Assembly: GCF_017654505.1 (NCBI RefSeq)
Contig: NC_054553.1
Coordinates: 3,020,001-3,084,000 of the forward strand
Origin: Polyodon spathula
Taxonomy: Eukaryota > Chordata > Actinopteri > Acipenseriformes > Polyodontidae
Length of the DNA stretch: 64,000 nt
Direction: 5' to 3'
Within the stretch, counting starts at the first letter, position 1. Each line of letters opens with the position of its first letter. Under the pieces are notes generated by a model. It ran no database searches. It had not been told where the DNA came from and saw only the letters and a list, made by a program, of their open reading frames with translations. Positions 1-56,013 of this stretch are shown in pieces. Position numbers and translations under genes: made by a program.

Positions 1-214
1 GGCTGAAGAAATTGCAGAGCAGGTGTTTGAACTCGTGTTGATTAAGCTCGGAGAAGATTTGCTTTTGTCTTTAGATGCAGTAAATTCAATAAAGTGTATG
101 CAAATTGAGTGATTCACTGAATAGTTTGAAAAAACCACAAAAATACAAATGATTATTATTATTATTATTAGTAGTAGTAGTTATTTGGCAGATGTTTTTA
201 TCCAAGACAAGCCC

Positions 215-290
215 AGCTCTTTTGCATTGTGGTTAAGACACTTGCCTGCGGTTCACAGCCAGCCTCCACCCTGCTACACTGGCAAAGCCA
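215..290 (+). mobile_element. Possible tRNA-like SINE piece
   Basis: GTGGTTAAGACACTTGCC resembles an A-box region and GGTTCACAGCC a B box (one mismatch), but the spacing is shorter than in a tRNA. Weak evidence. Confidence 0.25.
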
Positions 291-837
291 CCTGGATATC
301 TTCAAACCCTGATTGAAATCAGTGATATCTGACAGGGAATCGGACCAGATGGTTCTTGAAAGTCTGGCTACAGTCATGTAACTGTAGCTGCCATTCTTTG
401 CTGGCATTTCTGTATTACACAAAATAAATCCACATGCACCGTTTAGCACTGTAAGGTTACTCAAAACAATACAATGTAATGCATCAAAAGAGGACTTGCT
501 GTACAGCATGAAAACATGCACCCAAGAAGCAAGCTACCCCGAGGCTGGTGTGTGAAAGAAGAACCAGCCTGCATGTAACGTTAACATGCAGCATTGCAGT
601 ACAGAACTAACACAAGCCCAAATGCCATCCTCATTTAAAAGTGGTTAGATAATAAGGCTAGAAAAAGAACAGAATGTACCATTTATCCAAATATCTCCTG
701 CACACCCTGGGGTCTCTGCTGGGGGCAATCTTCATTATTTTAAATCTCATGCAGGGCCATGCATTTCAAAACCATGACCCAAAAAAGCATAGTGTGTGTC
801 AGAGTAGATTTGTGCATTTTGCAGTCTTCCCATGCTT

Positions 838-965
838 TTCCCATGGTTATACTGAGCATTTACCATAGTTTACCATGCCTTTTCTCTCTGCTTTACCATA
901 CCTCTCTGTGCTTTACAATGCTCGCCGATGCTTTACCATGCATCCACTGTGCTTCATTACATTTG
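838..965. repeat. Diverged tandem repeat of TTTACCATGC-type motifs
   Basis: Spaced copies of GCTTTACCAT, GTTTACCATG and CTTTACAATG at intervals of about 20 nt. Related motifs recur at 57015-57180. Confidence 0.5.
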
Positions 966-3900
966 CTTTTTACTATGAAAATGTAAAAAAAAACTATAAT
1001 GTTATAAGGGAAAGTGGGGCACAGTCAAGTCAGAGAATATTAATTTGTGTCCTTAGTGAGAGCCATGACAGCTTCTATAAGCTCAATATATAAGGGACTG
1101 ATATTATAGCCTGGGTGTCTGAATAATTAGAGGGCCAGCATGTTAAATCCAGATGTGTCCAGATTCTCAGGTTTTAAATCTGCATAGAAGCATGACATAT
1201 AATACTGCTATATACTCATGATTCATGTGGAACAGATGTTCCCACAAGCCTGGCTCTAATAGCCTATTCACATTCCACACTGCATTTTAAAAATGCAATA
1301 GTGAATGAGGTGAACGCCAATTCCATGGTGTCAATGGGTGTTCACTGAGCATTATTTAGGTAGTGTGTATAAAGTATAATCTCCTGGCTGCTGAAAATGC
1401 TGAGCTACAAACATCAGACCTTGTAAATCAGCAACAGTAATCATTCTATTCATTAAAAGTGTAAGGTTTTCTCTTATGGGTATTATGATTAAAAGAGTCA
1501 ATTATGAGATCTAATTATTTACCTACAGTTACATTATTTAAACCTTTTTGCACATCTTCCCAGATTCCATGTGCAATAACAGCCCAATTAAAACAATTAA
1601 AAATGCAATTTACACTTTCAGCAAAGTGTAAAAAACAAATGCATATGCAACACTGACACTGAGCTATATTTACAGAAGTGCTGCTAAATAGTCTTGGGTT
1701 TGTAAGCATCCGTTTTCTTGAAACCAATTATAAGGGCGCGTAAAGACACTTCAGTTTAGTCAAACTGGATTAAAATGTGATGATAAGACTTTTTAAAGTC
1801 ACTTTGGTCAAATGTGTATTAATGGGATTACTTAAACGCTGAATTAACATAAAGCCCTTTTTGAAAAATAAAATATACAGCTGGGTGCATAATGTAATCC
1901 TTGGTGTAATGTGGCAGTTCAAGGAAACATTACATTTCAAGACTTCTTTGAGAAGGGCTCAGCGGAGTGATCCATTGTTAATCAGCAACTTAGCATGAGA
2001 ACAGGAATAGGCTTTTTAGGTGAATAATCCTGATGCTGCATTCGTAAAGGTTGCTTAAATTAGTTTTCAACAAAGAGACAGACTGGCACTTAATGGATGG
2101 TATTTTTATACCCTTGCTACAATCTAAGGTTAACTAACCTAGAACACTTCTGAGATAAAGAACAGGTTTCTAACTTTTCTCCTGGTCAACATTTTGAGGT
2201 CTTTCACACAATACAAATTGCTTTCATTCAAGAATGCCATTGCAGGAGCCTATACATGTCAGGCTGGTGCTTTAAATATCACAGACTTTACCCCTTGGAG
2301 CAGACCCTGATGCAGGCTAGGTCAAATACCGCCTCATTAAAGATAACCCGATAACATTTTATTATAGGGTCCATTATGAACAATGTAATCAGCAAAGCAA
2401 CTTCTTAAAAAAACTGACATGAGAAGTTATTGGAAGTAAGCAATAATTAACAATACATTCCATGCAAACTCACACAGAACCCGGAACCTACTGTGAATTC
2501 TTTATGAACAGCGATAGGGCTATCACGGAGGTTGAGTGTAATCAACGGCTAAATCATATTCATCATGAAATAAAGAAACTGAGCTGTTGGTTCATTTGGA
2601 ATTCCATTGTTACTAGCAGAAATTTAGATTCCTTTTCAACACGCTCCACTGGGTATTGCTGCTCGTGAAGGCAGCAACTCAGAGTTATTGTAATGCTTTA
2701 TGACAAGCGAGCACCATAAAAGAAGAATGTACTCACTGGCCCACAATTTACTCCTTTTTATAATAAATTGTCACGAGTCAAATGCATGAAGCATTCTGGA
2801 TTTTATGGGCAGTGTTGTTTTACAGAATCCCCAAAGTGTAAAACTGTGCGGTCCAGGAAATAAAGACAAGAATGACTGCCGAAAAGGTTTTGCATTGATG
2901 AGGATGATACTGGGGAAAGACACTGGAGCAGGTATCCTCTCAGGTCTGAATCGACGTTTCGAATCTCCTCAGGCTGGTTTCACAGACCTTGGTTAGCTGT
3001 AATATTGAAACACAACAATGCAAATTATATGATTCTTGTTTTTATTTCTAAGGCTGCATCCAAGAATCCACATTTTAATTCAAAGTGATAGAAGTGATAG
3101 CATTAATACAGTTCTAGAATTCAGAAAATAGAATTTGAAAAAGCTTCTGGAAATGGCTAATACTCCTGCTAGTAAACGGGTACACTGTTATGCCAATGTA
3201 AGGGACAGACTAACGCGATCAGGCAGAACAGCAGGAAGCAGGCATCCGTTAAACTAGAAATGCTATTGAGTATTTTTATTTAACAGAAGTAAAATAAAAC
3301 ACTGTTTTTTTTTAACAAATAACATGTTTTAATTTGTGGCCGCAAACCACTGGTACTCCTTCTTAAGCCTTTGCAGCCTTTTATACAAACCTGCCTCAGT
3401 TAAACCAAATTGAATAATTGATTCATTGGACCACCGGTCACGGCCCACATTTTCCATTCCATCCACATTCTCACATGGAACTGGTATTTAAATCATGACT
3501 TAACCCTTTACTAGGTTCAGTGACTCTACACATTGTACAACAATAACGAAAACTATTGAACATGTATACCAGAAATAAAGTAAACACATTTAAATAGGAA
3601 CATAAAGAAAATACTGTTATTAAAGTTTTAGCTGATGGAACAATTACGCACATTTATATAGAAGAATATGTAAGTAAAATGAAAATAAGTACTGGTACAA
3701 AAACCTCAAATATAAACACACTTTACATGCAGGGGATTTTCACCCCGTCAGAACATTACTATATCTACATATCAAATGAATTGAAATGATCTTAATCTGC
3801 ACATTTTTGCTTCACCTTGAGCTCAGGCTAACATGATTGAGCTGGCAACATCACTTATATTTTGACCTTCAAAACGATTTGACCTGGAACTATATTTAAT

Positions 3901-5790
3901 GCACCAATGAAGCGTCCTCATCAAGCTCCACTTCCCAGTTCTAATTTCTTATTAAAGACCAACAATAAGAAATCCTGATAACATAACCCCAACTCTAATC
4001 CCTCCTCATTAAAGCTCCCCTTATTTGATTATTTATTTGCATGACAGACATCCTTGACATACTATGTCTTGTAAAAGCTTACATCAATTCTAATGTTAAC
4101 TGGCCTGAGAATGCAGATAAAAAATGGTAAAGACAAGGTTGCTTAAAAAATGTATCAGTTTAAGTTTTCTTCAGGTGACAGTGCATGTATAGACACGTAA
4201 TTACATTGTAATAACTCGGTAATTACAATTGCTTCCTGCGCTGTATAATTACTGGCTTTGTGGTGCAATAACAGGGTAACACTGTGGCCTTTCCTTGTAA
4301 TAACACACGTACACCGCCAGCAGTTACCCAGGTACTACTCATGCTAATTCCTCTGTCTATATTTCTATAGTATTCAGCAATTCACGTTTGTCGTGATATT
4401 GAAAATAAGGCTTGTTGATATCAGAAAGCGTACACTCTTCCAGCCTAACCAAGCAGCAACATGCAATACCAACTCATTTCATACATTCTCAAGCAATGGC
4501 CAAAACTGGCATCCATGCGGGGGATCAGTAATTTCAGAAATGAACGGCTGAGCGAAAAGAGCACATTTAATGTGATTTAAATTGAGGAAAAGCAGCTCCC
4601 AATAAAGCCACTGAAGTAAATAAGTTGCTTGGAAGAAGATGCATTTTCGGTAAACAGACACTCATTAACACCACAGCTGTGTCATTACTGATCCACTGTA
4701 CACAATAGGTACGAAACCAAAATTATCTTCCAATTACCACAGCTGTTATTAACACTCATAGAATTTGCATGCTTGCTTCATTCAGGGTGCAGCACTAGTA
4801 ATTATAAGAAGCTATAATTTACCTGTAGATGGGGTTTAATCAGTTGAACAATCTACAGATTCACTATTTAAATTATCATGACAGGAATTGAATGAACTTT
4901 TCTGAACACAGCACAGATACTTTGCAATTCATGTATTTTTATTTGATTTGATTCTGGTTACGGAAATATTTTCTTTCTCAGTAAAGATTTTCCATGTAAA
5001 CACTGTAAAGCCACGGGATGCACAAGGGTTCAAAATGACTGCTACCACTTAAAGGAAGAGAATATCAGTGGAGGGCAACTGGATATGTAAGAGCTATTGT
5101 TTTGCAATGAAGAACATTGTTTAATATTGCTCATGTTGCCAAAGGGAATGATTAAAGAACTTTATTATTTACTGAAGAACCTCTATAATCATTTTGGGGA
5201 TTTCGTTTGTTCAGCCAAATACCATTTTAATTAAAATTCCCATGGGAACAAGGCTCCCTCTTGTCATTTCCAATTTATAGTCTGACAGTGTAACTAGGGC
5301 ACTCATTAAAAGCAGTATTTTTTTTTTAAATTGCCTTTCAATTATCTCACTTGCAAACCTACTGCACTGCTCCTTGCACAATATCTATTAATACTGTATG
5401 TACACATTCCCAAGCTTGTAACATTTAACCACCATCGGCAGGCTTTATAAAAAGTGCATTTTCATTAGCGGTTTGTCCATGCACATACAATGCATTTACT
5501 GAAACGGCTCAAGAGGAAATGGTTCCCTTTTAAACACAGTGAATCACAAGCTGCTGGCATCAGTTCATTTGTTTTACCCCTAGGTACTCTATCAGTTGAT
5601 ACGTCTCATGTAATTGTAGCAGAGAAGTCCTCTCAGGCAGCGGGTCTGGCTGCTCATGCGTGATTGATATTTAGATTATTCCATGAACAAGGATCACGTC
5701 TACTCTGCCTTCCCTCATTAACAGTTTTTGATACTTTATTGATTCCGTACCATCCTATCCATTTGCTTAATTGCAGTCCATTTCCTTTTA

Positions 5791-47202
<41,412 letters not shown>

Positions 47203-49977
47203 TTAGAGAGATAATTGGAAAATGCAAAACAAAAAAAGAGAGGACACACATTAAAAGGAACAGACCAGGAAGTTAATGACTCAGACCCATTTTTATATGC
47301 ACAGTTCTAGTTATTCTCAGATTATAAACCACCTCTTTTTATAGAGGTGCATTCAAGTCCATTTAGTTTCAATGGCTTTGTGATTGTGTGTCTATAACAA
47401 TATCTATAGCTGTCAGAGTTAAAATACTGGAGAGTGTTTCAAGCTGTGAGTGAATTTTAGTAGTTGACAAGTAAATAAACCTAAAAAAAACTTAATGGTA
47501 CACACAAACACACATTTTAAAGGGAAAATACTAGAACAAAATATGACAAGAAAGTAGCTTTTAATTTATGAAGACGAACAGAAAAACAACAAACCAATGA
47601 ACTGAAGCCAGGGATTCCCCAAATAGATGTTACGAGTCAGGAAGTGTTTTCATGCACAAAACACTTTCCCTGGTCTGGGGCCATGCCTCATCAGTTTCTC
47701 TTGTTCACAGATCCCTTTTGCCATGTTGCATTTTAACAATGCATATTGAGTCACAGTCACAATAACTCATTGCATTCACTGCCGTTATCTTCAGTTGAAA
47801 AGCAAATTCATTCTTTCTTTCTTTCACTTACATGTCTACTTATTTTTAAACACTGCAGTTTTACCATCATCAAACAGCTTGTTGTTCTAATTATAAGGAC
47901 ATAAACAACGATCAAAAGCAGGAAATGTAATTATTGGACTGCAGTTGCGGCACAAATGATGAAAAATGTTCAGAACGCAGTGCCCTATATTCTTGTTCTT
48001 TCCCTCAGGAAAGTAATGATCGGATTTCAGTATCTCTGGCTCACATGCGCTCCCTCCTCCAGAGTGAACAGGGATCTGAACTAGCCTGAAGAGGGGAACT
48101 GTTTGCAGTAAATGTCACTGCGGCTCAAACTCCTGTTTTCCTTTTCCTTTTTTTTCTTGAAGTCCAAAATGTCCTCGACTTTGTCATGACAGGCTGGGCC
48201 AAGACTCTTCTAGGGGATTCAGCCAATTGAGATTCCTTTTAATCATTTCTATTGACTTGGAAACGCATTTCAGCTTTTTTTATTTGAATTGTCAACTTAA
48301 AACGATGCAGTAACACAACCCTAATTCAGGAATGTAAACGGCAATGGTAAACGGTATGTTTCACATACACCGATTTCCGGGAGCATAAAGAATTTCATGG
48401 AAAGCTCTTGTTGTATGATATGCGATAGGCCGCTAGGGTAGAAATCTACAAAGTTCAAACAACCATTGTTTAAGAGCAGCAGATAGTCAGATGAATCAGA
48501 ACGCAAACCCAGACCATGACAACTGCAGCAATGAAATGGGCTGAATGAAAGCAGCATTGACCCTAGAAAGTCCTTTTAACTGCCACCTGGTGTGAGCCCA
48601 ATTTAAAACAACTGCAACCACTGGCCAACCGTGTACAGAAAGAAAGAGTTATAATTGAAAAATGTAACACATTTAAATGTTAGCTGTACAGTGATGTGCC
48701 AGTGAAGAAAACCTAATCACCTCACTCTGCCTAGTATTAGTTTTTTGTGAATTTGTGCAAACATCAGAAGTAGCCTCAAGTCATTAAACCCTGTATCGGT
48801 AATGTTTAAAGGCACAGTGAAACTGGAAGGCCTCATTCCAAGTGTTATAGAAAGTGTCTGTCTACTCAATACTCATTAATATTATCTGTCATTCTCTCCA
48901 CTTGTCGGCATTCATTGTAGCTCTCTGCTGCATGCTCATCACTTCTGGCCTGCAGCTTCCTAGAGATGTCTTTTGTTTTTGTTAAAATTATGTCCTATGT
49001 TTTATTGAGATATTGTAACATATAATTTGTCACTTGCAATTACTTGGTAAAACAGAACGCAGATTAAAACGACCATATTTTCCTGTATTAGGGCCATGGT
49101 TTCAGGAGGTACAGATTGCAGTTTAAGAGTGCACATCAGAGTGAGAATAACAGTAAATACAGATCAGAATTGGCGTAAAAAATATGGTCTTTTGCCAGCT
49201 GATTTCCTCTATGGATTTTTTTCCATTATTTTATTCATAGAAAAGGAGAATTTGATGGTATTTATTGTGGGATTTAGAAAGCTTACCCATGAATATCAGT
49301 TAAACTGCTATTATAACTTTAGCTTTTGGCTGATTCTATATTGGTCCCTTCAATATTCCAGCAGTATTTTTAACATCCAAAAAAACCCCACATCAGCTTT
49401 AAAATCATTGCTGAGGAGCTGCGGTGAGGCTGGAATTAATTCCTTGTGACTTCTTGTTATTTTCCTGCAGGGCTACTGCTATCCTCCAGTACTCAAATTA
49501 TAGATTATATATCATGATTCATATTAAGCACACAATGAATGCTAGCATACCATAACATCCTTGGTGGTGAAGCTAAAACACCGGTCCCTGGTCCAGGCAC
49601 CGCTATTGAAACTGAACTTCTGAATTCATGACCCGTAGTGGTGAGAACCTGATCCACAACAGAACACTGTCTCCTTCATTACAGAGGCGACTCCACAATG
49701 AAAACTCTCTGTTGTGATCTGCCTCCACAGCCTGTTCACAATGATAATACAGCACAGAGGTAGAATGAGGATTGGCAGGCAATTCACAGGTTATATCCGC
49801 GGCAGTTATAATGCGGCAAGGAATCTGTATTTCAGACACACTTTGAGCACTTGGGTTCCGACGCTACACGTTTGACGAGACACAGGTTCAGAGCACAAAA
49901 CTGACAGTTTAATTATTTATTTGTACGTTTTCAGTCCTCTAAATCCTTCCAGTGGAAAATTCAGTATTGGCTAAGGT

Positions 49978-49996
49978 TAACCCTAACCCTAACCCT
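49978..49996. repeat. Short telomere-like run
   Basis: Three consecutive CCCTAA-type units (TAACCCTAACCCTAACCCT) followed by CATCCTC. Confidence 0.8.
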
Positions 49997-50753
49997 CATC
50001 CTCAGGTCTCTTAACTCGTTAACGCTCTCCAATAGCTTATTTTATAATTTTGTAATATTACCATATTTTGGCTTGTTTTATTTTAACCTTTCAAACGCTC
50101 TTGGGTGGCAGTTTAAAACCAAGGCTTACTGAGACAGCAGTCAAGGCACCCCACGCCCCACTTCCAGTTGAGTTACAAGGAGGAGATGAGCTCTCAGAAT
50201 GCTAGCGCCAGGGCATTCTCCCGTTGATGTAGTTGTTGTGATTCTGGAAGGTTGATACTCTGTGCCTCAGCGCTGCAGTCGGGAAATCAATTTGTCCCTG
50301 CTGCTGCTTTTGTTGTTTTACAAACATCCAACCACTTTACATTAACACAAGGTTACCAAGGTTAAAGGAGTTACTCTGGAAAAGGAATTTAAAAAGCGCT
50401 CTCTCTGAAACTCACTGCTTTTCTAAATCCTCCCGATCATATTTAATGGAACGAAGGTGTTGGTTCTGTGACATTTTGAAAGCCCTAGAGGTGGCACTTA
50501 TGGCTAGGGGGTGGTATGTGGGGCGAGCACTAAATGTGTCACGCTGTTTGTGCAATGTATACTGGTCATTTCAAAAGGATCTGCACGGTTCAGTTATTTC
50601 TAGTTTCCTCCGGGGGGGTGTGGGGTGAAAGATGAAGGCATAGACATTGAGTCACAGAGGACAGTCAGTCCCAGAAGCTGAGTGGGAAATAAATGTCCTT
50701 TTGCCGTTTACTGTGTATCCCTTCTTACTAACAGCACAGCCACTGATGACTGT

Positions 50754-50758
<5 letters not shown>

Positions 50759-50793
<35 letters not shown>

Positions 50794-50818
50794 TATAAAA
50801 TTTTTTTTTTTTTTTTTG
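50759..50818. repeat. (TA)n then T-run
   Basis: TA repeats to about 50798, followed by a run of about 18 T. Confidence 0.9.
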
Positions 50819-51099
50819 TTTGTTTGTTTTTTCAGTTGGCATAAAATCCCACACAAATTTCCGAGCACGTATGCATAATAAATTAGATTTGATTCAGGCT
50901 ACTTCTTTGCAAGCAATGAAGAAAAGGCCCCATGACTAAATGAATACATAGCCGACTTTTTTTCCTACAACAGTTTGAATAACATTGACAGCTGTGTTTT
51001 AAAAATGTTATCCCTGGCGATGTAATTGAAAAACAAATTATTTCACAGAAACAAAAATAAAAAAAATACCAAAATAGTTCAAATGTTCATGACAAACTA

Positions 51100-51102
<3 letters not shown>

Positions 51103-51132
<30 letters not shown>

Positions 51133-51207
51133 TATATATATATATATTATAACAGATATATATATATAGATATATATATATAACATACACAATGTATGTG
51201 TATGTTG

Positions 51208-51278
<71 letters not shown>
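51103..51278. repeat. (TA)n and (GA)n microsatellites
   Basis: TA repeats with GATATA interruptions at 51103-51182, a short spacer, then about 34 GA units at 51210-51278. Confidence 0.95.
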
Positions 51279-51281
<3 letters not shown>

Positions 51282-53226
51282 ATGCCACCAAGGATAAGAC
51301 AATCTGAAGGAAGGGTTTTTGCTGATGGCGATATTCCAAATCTTCTCTGTAAGATTGAATGAGTAGTTGACACGTGTCAAGCCTCCAGGCAATTCCGTGA
51401 TGACACTATAATTCCTTATTATTTCACTACATTTACCCCCTCCCCAGATGGACTTCTCTGGAGCGTGTACCGTACATGCACAGACATAAAAGGGTCTTCT
51501 TATTACTCCTCTGTCTACCGTACTAACTATCAATCTGATACTTGTACTCAGCCTTTTGTCTATGGAGAAAGGCTTCCTTTGATGTGCAAATCTGCTGTCC
51601 AACGTAATAACTATAATATGATACAGGCTCTGAACTAAACAGCTTACAATAGGGAAACCTTTTGGAAACAGTCAACAAAGACCACTCAGTCGTGTGCCTT
51701 TCTTTCCAAGCTTCACTGTAGCAAATAACAAGTCAGTGTTTAAGCCCCTTGTTCATCCTGGGCGGAATATTGTTTTCTGAAGAAGAGGAGCCAGGGAGGA
51801 GAATGAATACTTCACTGCAAAGTGGCTAGAATCACACCCTTATTAATCCACAGAAGGAGGTCAATTCCTGTCTAGTCTAGAATCCCCTTCAGCAAGACAT
51901 CTGTGGGATCTCTGAGATTTATGCTTGTGTTAAAAATGGGCCATGGTGAGTAATGAAAATCAATAGGAAAGTTGAGGATATAGTACAGAGAGCCACTGAG
52001 TGGAGAAATACTGTATGGAGATGCTCTGTGAGAGGCAAAATGCATGATATCCAGCATCCGGTCAAACCGAAGGCTTATGGCATGGGTTTAAATGTTTGTG
52101 TACGTTAAATAAAACAATGTATCCATTTGTTTTGTTTCAGTACGCCACGCATAAATGATGAAGCGGTTATGCATCTCTTGCAGAACTTCAGGCAACAGAA
52201 GGTTAAAAATCAATCCGTCACTGACCTATTTTTTACTCAGCTCTTACTTTTTAACATGTTTTAACCAGCTTGTAAATCCAAGCTTTAAGGAACACCCAGG
52301 GCTCTCCATGTGGTACAGCACGGACTCCTCAATGATAACCTCCTGATTAACGGAGGTGAATAAAACAACTTTTCTTTCTTCTCTTTTCATGCTCTTTAAG
52401 AAGCTCACCAGGCAGTGACTTGAGAAGGCTGTATCTTCTTTTGACGCTGCTTGACCTTTAATTTAAAAAAGTGTGTTCATTCTTTAAAAACAAGATATCT
52501 CAATCCAGCATAGAGCTGCTGATCTTTTCTAGTGTGAGTGGGAAAAGAGGGGGTAACTATAATGACTCAGATCCCCTCCAAGATCTATCAAAAACAATCG
52601 GTCACTGTACAGAACCACACTGTGTCATACAGACACAGAGGAAAGGAGTCAGGGACAGCAACCATCCCCAGAACTGTACCACAGAATGGAGGAAGGGTTT
52701 CCTTGCATCTTTTAAGGCAAATTAGCCAAATAAGAATTCCATCTCATGCATTCTATACTCTTGGTACTTTCAGCCAATCACAGCACCAGCTGACATTCAT
52801 TTATTCCTATGTATTTGAAACCAATCCACTTGAATCCAAATTGCTTTTGATAGCTGAATCACATGATAAATCATTAATTCATATGCAAACAAATCACAGA
52901 TTTGCCTGGGTTTTTTTGTCACTGTTTTGGCTGAAATCCCTTCTGGGTTATCTAATTTATATCTAATTCTATGTTATCTAATTTATGTAACACTCCTCTG
53001 TTTAGTACAACAGTTAAGGGATTGGGAAAAGTATTTATTTATTTATTTATTTTAAATGCCATTTTTTGCTGATAACTGCACACCCTACAATACCTGGAGC
53101 TGACAGGAGTAATCATATTTTTGAAAACAAATAGAGCAGAATCTGCAGCCCTGTACATGAAATGTTGGCATTGCCTAGCATTTCCCTAGGATTCATTTCA
53201 ATATTATTAGTCAATATTATTACAGT

Positions 53227-53229
<3 letters not shown>

Positions 53230-53303
<74 letters not shown>

Positions 53304-53349
53304 GTATATATATACTTTACTTTAAACTTATTTTCCCAAGCAAGGCACT

Positions 53350-53390
<41 letters not shown>
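53230..53390. repeat. (AT)n and (CA)n microsatellites
   Basis: AT repeats at 53230-53299 and about 18 CA units at 53353-53390. Confidence 0.95.
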
Positions 53391-54834
53391 TTGCTACAAC
53401 TGGTCTGAGATGATGTCATACATGGTGTATTATACATTCACAGAGCCTAACCCCTGTCAGTGGGTGATGTATGAGTATTGTCTTGAAACCGCTACCACTG
53501 CAGCATGCACAGCTGGAGCTGCAGTAAGAAAACACCTTCACAGTACTTCCTTTTAGGAAGTTGCAGAACACAAGCAGAGTGATCCCATGTAACTATACGA
53601 CGCTGTATCAGTAAGCATTGTAAATGCCTATTGAAAGGATTAAGCCTATTGAAATGCTAATAGGTTTAGCGACTTGATGAAACATGAGCTTAAGTGACAG
53701 CCTTGATGCGCCAATATAAAGAGCTGCCTCTTGTGAGAAAAGACTGTATCTGATGTATGGGAAGCATTCACATGATAAAATGTCAATCTGTTACAAACCT
53801 CTCCGATAAAACGTTCACTTAAAACAAACTGATCAGAGAACGACAAGTCTGCCTGAAATTCCCGGCACACTTGCTGCTCAACTAATGACAATCCGCAGTT
53901 TGCAAAAAGAAAGTTCAGCAGCAGTATCAAATCTGGAAGCATCCTATTTATTGAGCAATGCGGCCCTTCGTTTGCATTGTTTTAATTGATCTTGACAAGC
54001 GCAGAGTTAAGGTCAATGTTCAGGACTAATGTAAGCAGACGTGATTTAGATTATATGTCAAAAGGCATGCGGATGCTGCATTTACTGTAGACTGCTGTGA
54101 AATAAAACCAGTAGCCTCTAGAGCCAGATTTTAAAAATTCAGTCTGTAGTCAGTTGAATGCTGTCGGCTACATCTCACTGCCTTTCTATTTTGGAGCCGG
54201 CTATTCTTCCGACCCTTGTGATCTGATACTGTTGAAGTGCACCGCGAAAGAGCATTGCATCAGTTCTGTATCGTTGCAATCCCGCAGCAAATGAGGTCCA
54301 GCCGTCACAATATTCCTCTACTGCTCCTTTGGCAGCCCTCATAGCGATATCTCAGTGTAATCCTAATTCAGACAGATTTACAGACTCGGTGGCTTAGAGA
54401 CCACTCACCTTTCATCAAATCCTGACTCATCTTTCACTCTTGCTGTGCAGTATGTATATATACTGTATTTTAAATGTGCTAAGTATTAATCATTTTAGAA
54501 TTGTTTTCTAAATGAATGAGCGTAAACAAGGGTAGCAAGGGTAAACAACTCAAACAATATTTTTTGTTGTTGAAAAACATCAAGTGCCTGGAATAATTAA
54601 AGAGTTTATTAAAGATGATTTACAAACAAAATACATAAACATGGAACCTGAGTTAGATTACTCAAGCTATAAGCAATGGTTCTAGTTAAGATAACATTGA
54701 TCAACTAAACGAAAAAACAACATAATAGACTTTGAAATCCAGCAACACATCTGAAGATATGTCTGAGCATGAAAACGTCTCTGTCTCATGAACATGTGCT
54801 GCATCTCCGTGCATGATCCCATTGTGATAAATAC

Positions 54835-55338
54835 ATGATTCGAAATGGGAATAAACCTGACATCAGAAAAGTGATTCGAAATGGGAATAAACCCGACACC
54901 AGAAAAGTGATTCGAAATGGGAATAAACCCGACACCAGAAAAGTGATTCGAAATGGGAATAAACCCAACACCAGAAAAGTGATCCGAAATGGAAATAAAC
55001 CTGACATCAGAAAAGTGATTCGAAATGGGAATAAACCTGACATCAGAAAAGTTATTCGAAATGGGAATAAACCCGACACCAGAAAAGTGATTCGAAATGG
55101 GAATAAACCTGACACCAGAAAAGTGATTCGAAATGGGAATAAACCCAACACCAGAAAAGTGATTCGAAATGGGAATAAACCTGACACCAGAAAAGTGATT
55201 CGAAATGGGAATAAACCTGACATTAGAAAAGTGATTCGAAATGGGAATAAACCTGACACCAGAAAAGTGATTCGAAATGGGAATAAACCTGACACCAGAA
55301 AAGTGATTCGAAATGGGAATAAACCTGACATCAGAAAA
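54835..55338. repeat. 36-bp minisatellite, 14 units
   Basis: Fourteen contiguous 36-bp units, exactly 504 bp. In one plus-strand frame each unit reads VIRNGNKP(D/N)(T/I)RK. Units differ mainly at CCTGACATC, CCTGACACC, CCCGACACC and CCCAACACC. Because 36 is divisible by three and the unit lacks stops in several frames, long open frames appear on both strands (about 190-225 codons). They have no gene context and are artefacts of the repeat. Confidence 0.95.
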
Positions 55339-55437
55339 GAATCCCAGTGTACACAAAACATACAGTATGAGCCAAAAGTCTCAACCTGTGACAGGTATCT
55401 TGCACAGCCCAGGAGGATTCATAAATAGGGTTATAAA

Positions 55438-56013
<576 letters not shown>

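Noticed and set aside
51147..51602. 151-codon minus-strand open frame
   Set aside because: About a quarter of it is LSLSLS from a GA microsatellite and YIYI from a TA tract. The rest resembles nothing I know and has no splice or promoter context.
52538..52966. 142-codon plus-strand open frame
   Set aside because: No recognisable domain, poor start context, overlapping another open frame; consistent with chance in intron DNA.
53646..53942. 98-codon minus-strand frame starting with a signal-peptide-like stretch, considered as gria3 exon 1 or 2
   Set aside because: The sequence does not match the conserved start of AMPA receptor N-terminal domains (no ISIGGLF or RFAVQ-type motif) and lacks a fitting donor. 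The hydrophobic start is probably chance.
54835..55338. CRISPR-like array
   Set aside because: The 36-bp units are directly adjacent with no spacers, and the DNA is vertebrate.
54682..55428. Long open frames of about 190-225 codons on both strands
   Set aside because: They are produced by the 36-bp tandem repeat, whose unit length is a multiple of three. There is no gene context or similarity to known proteins.
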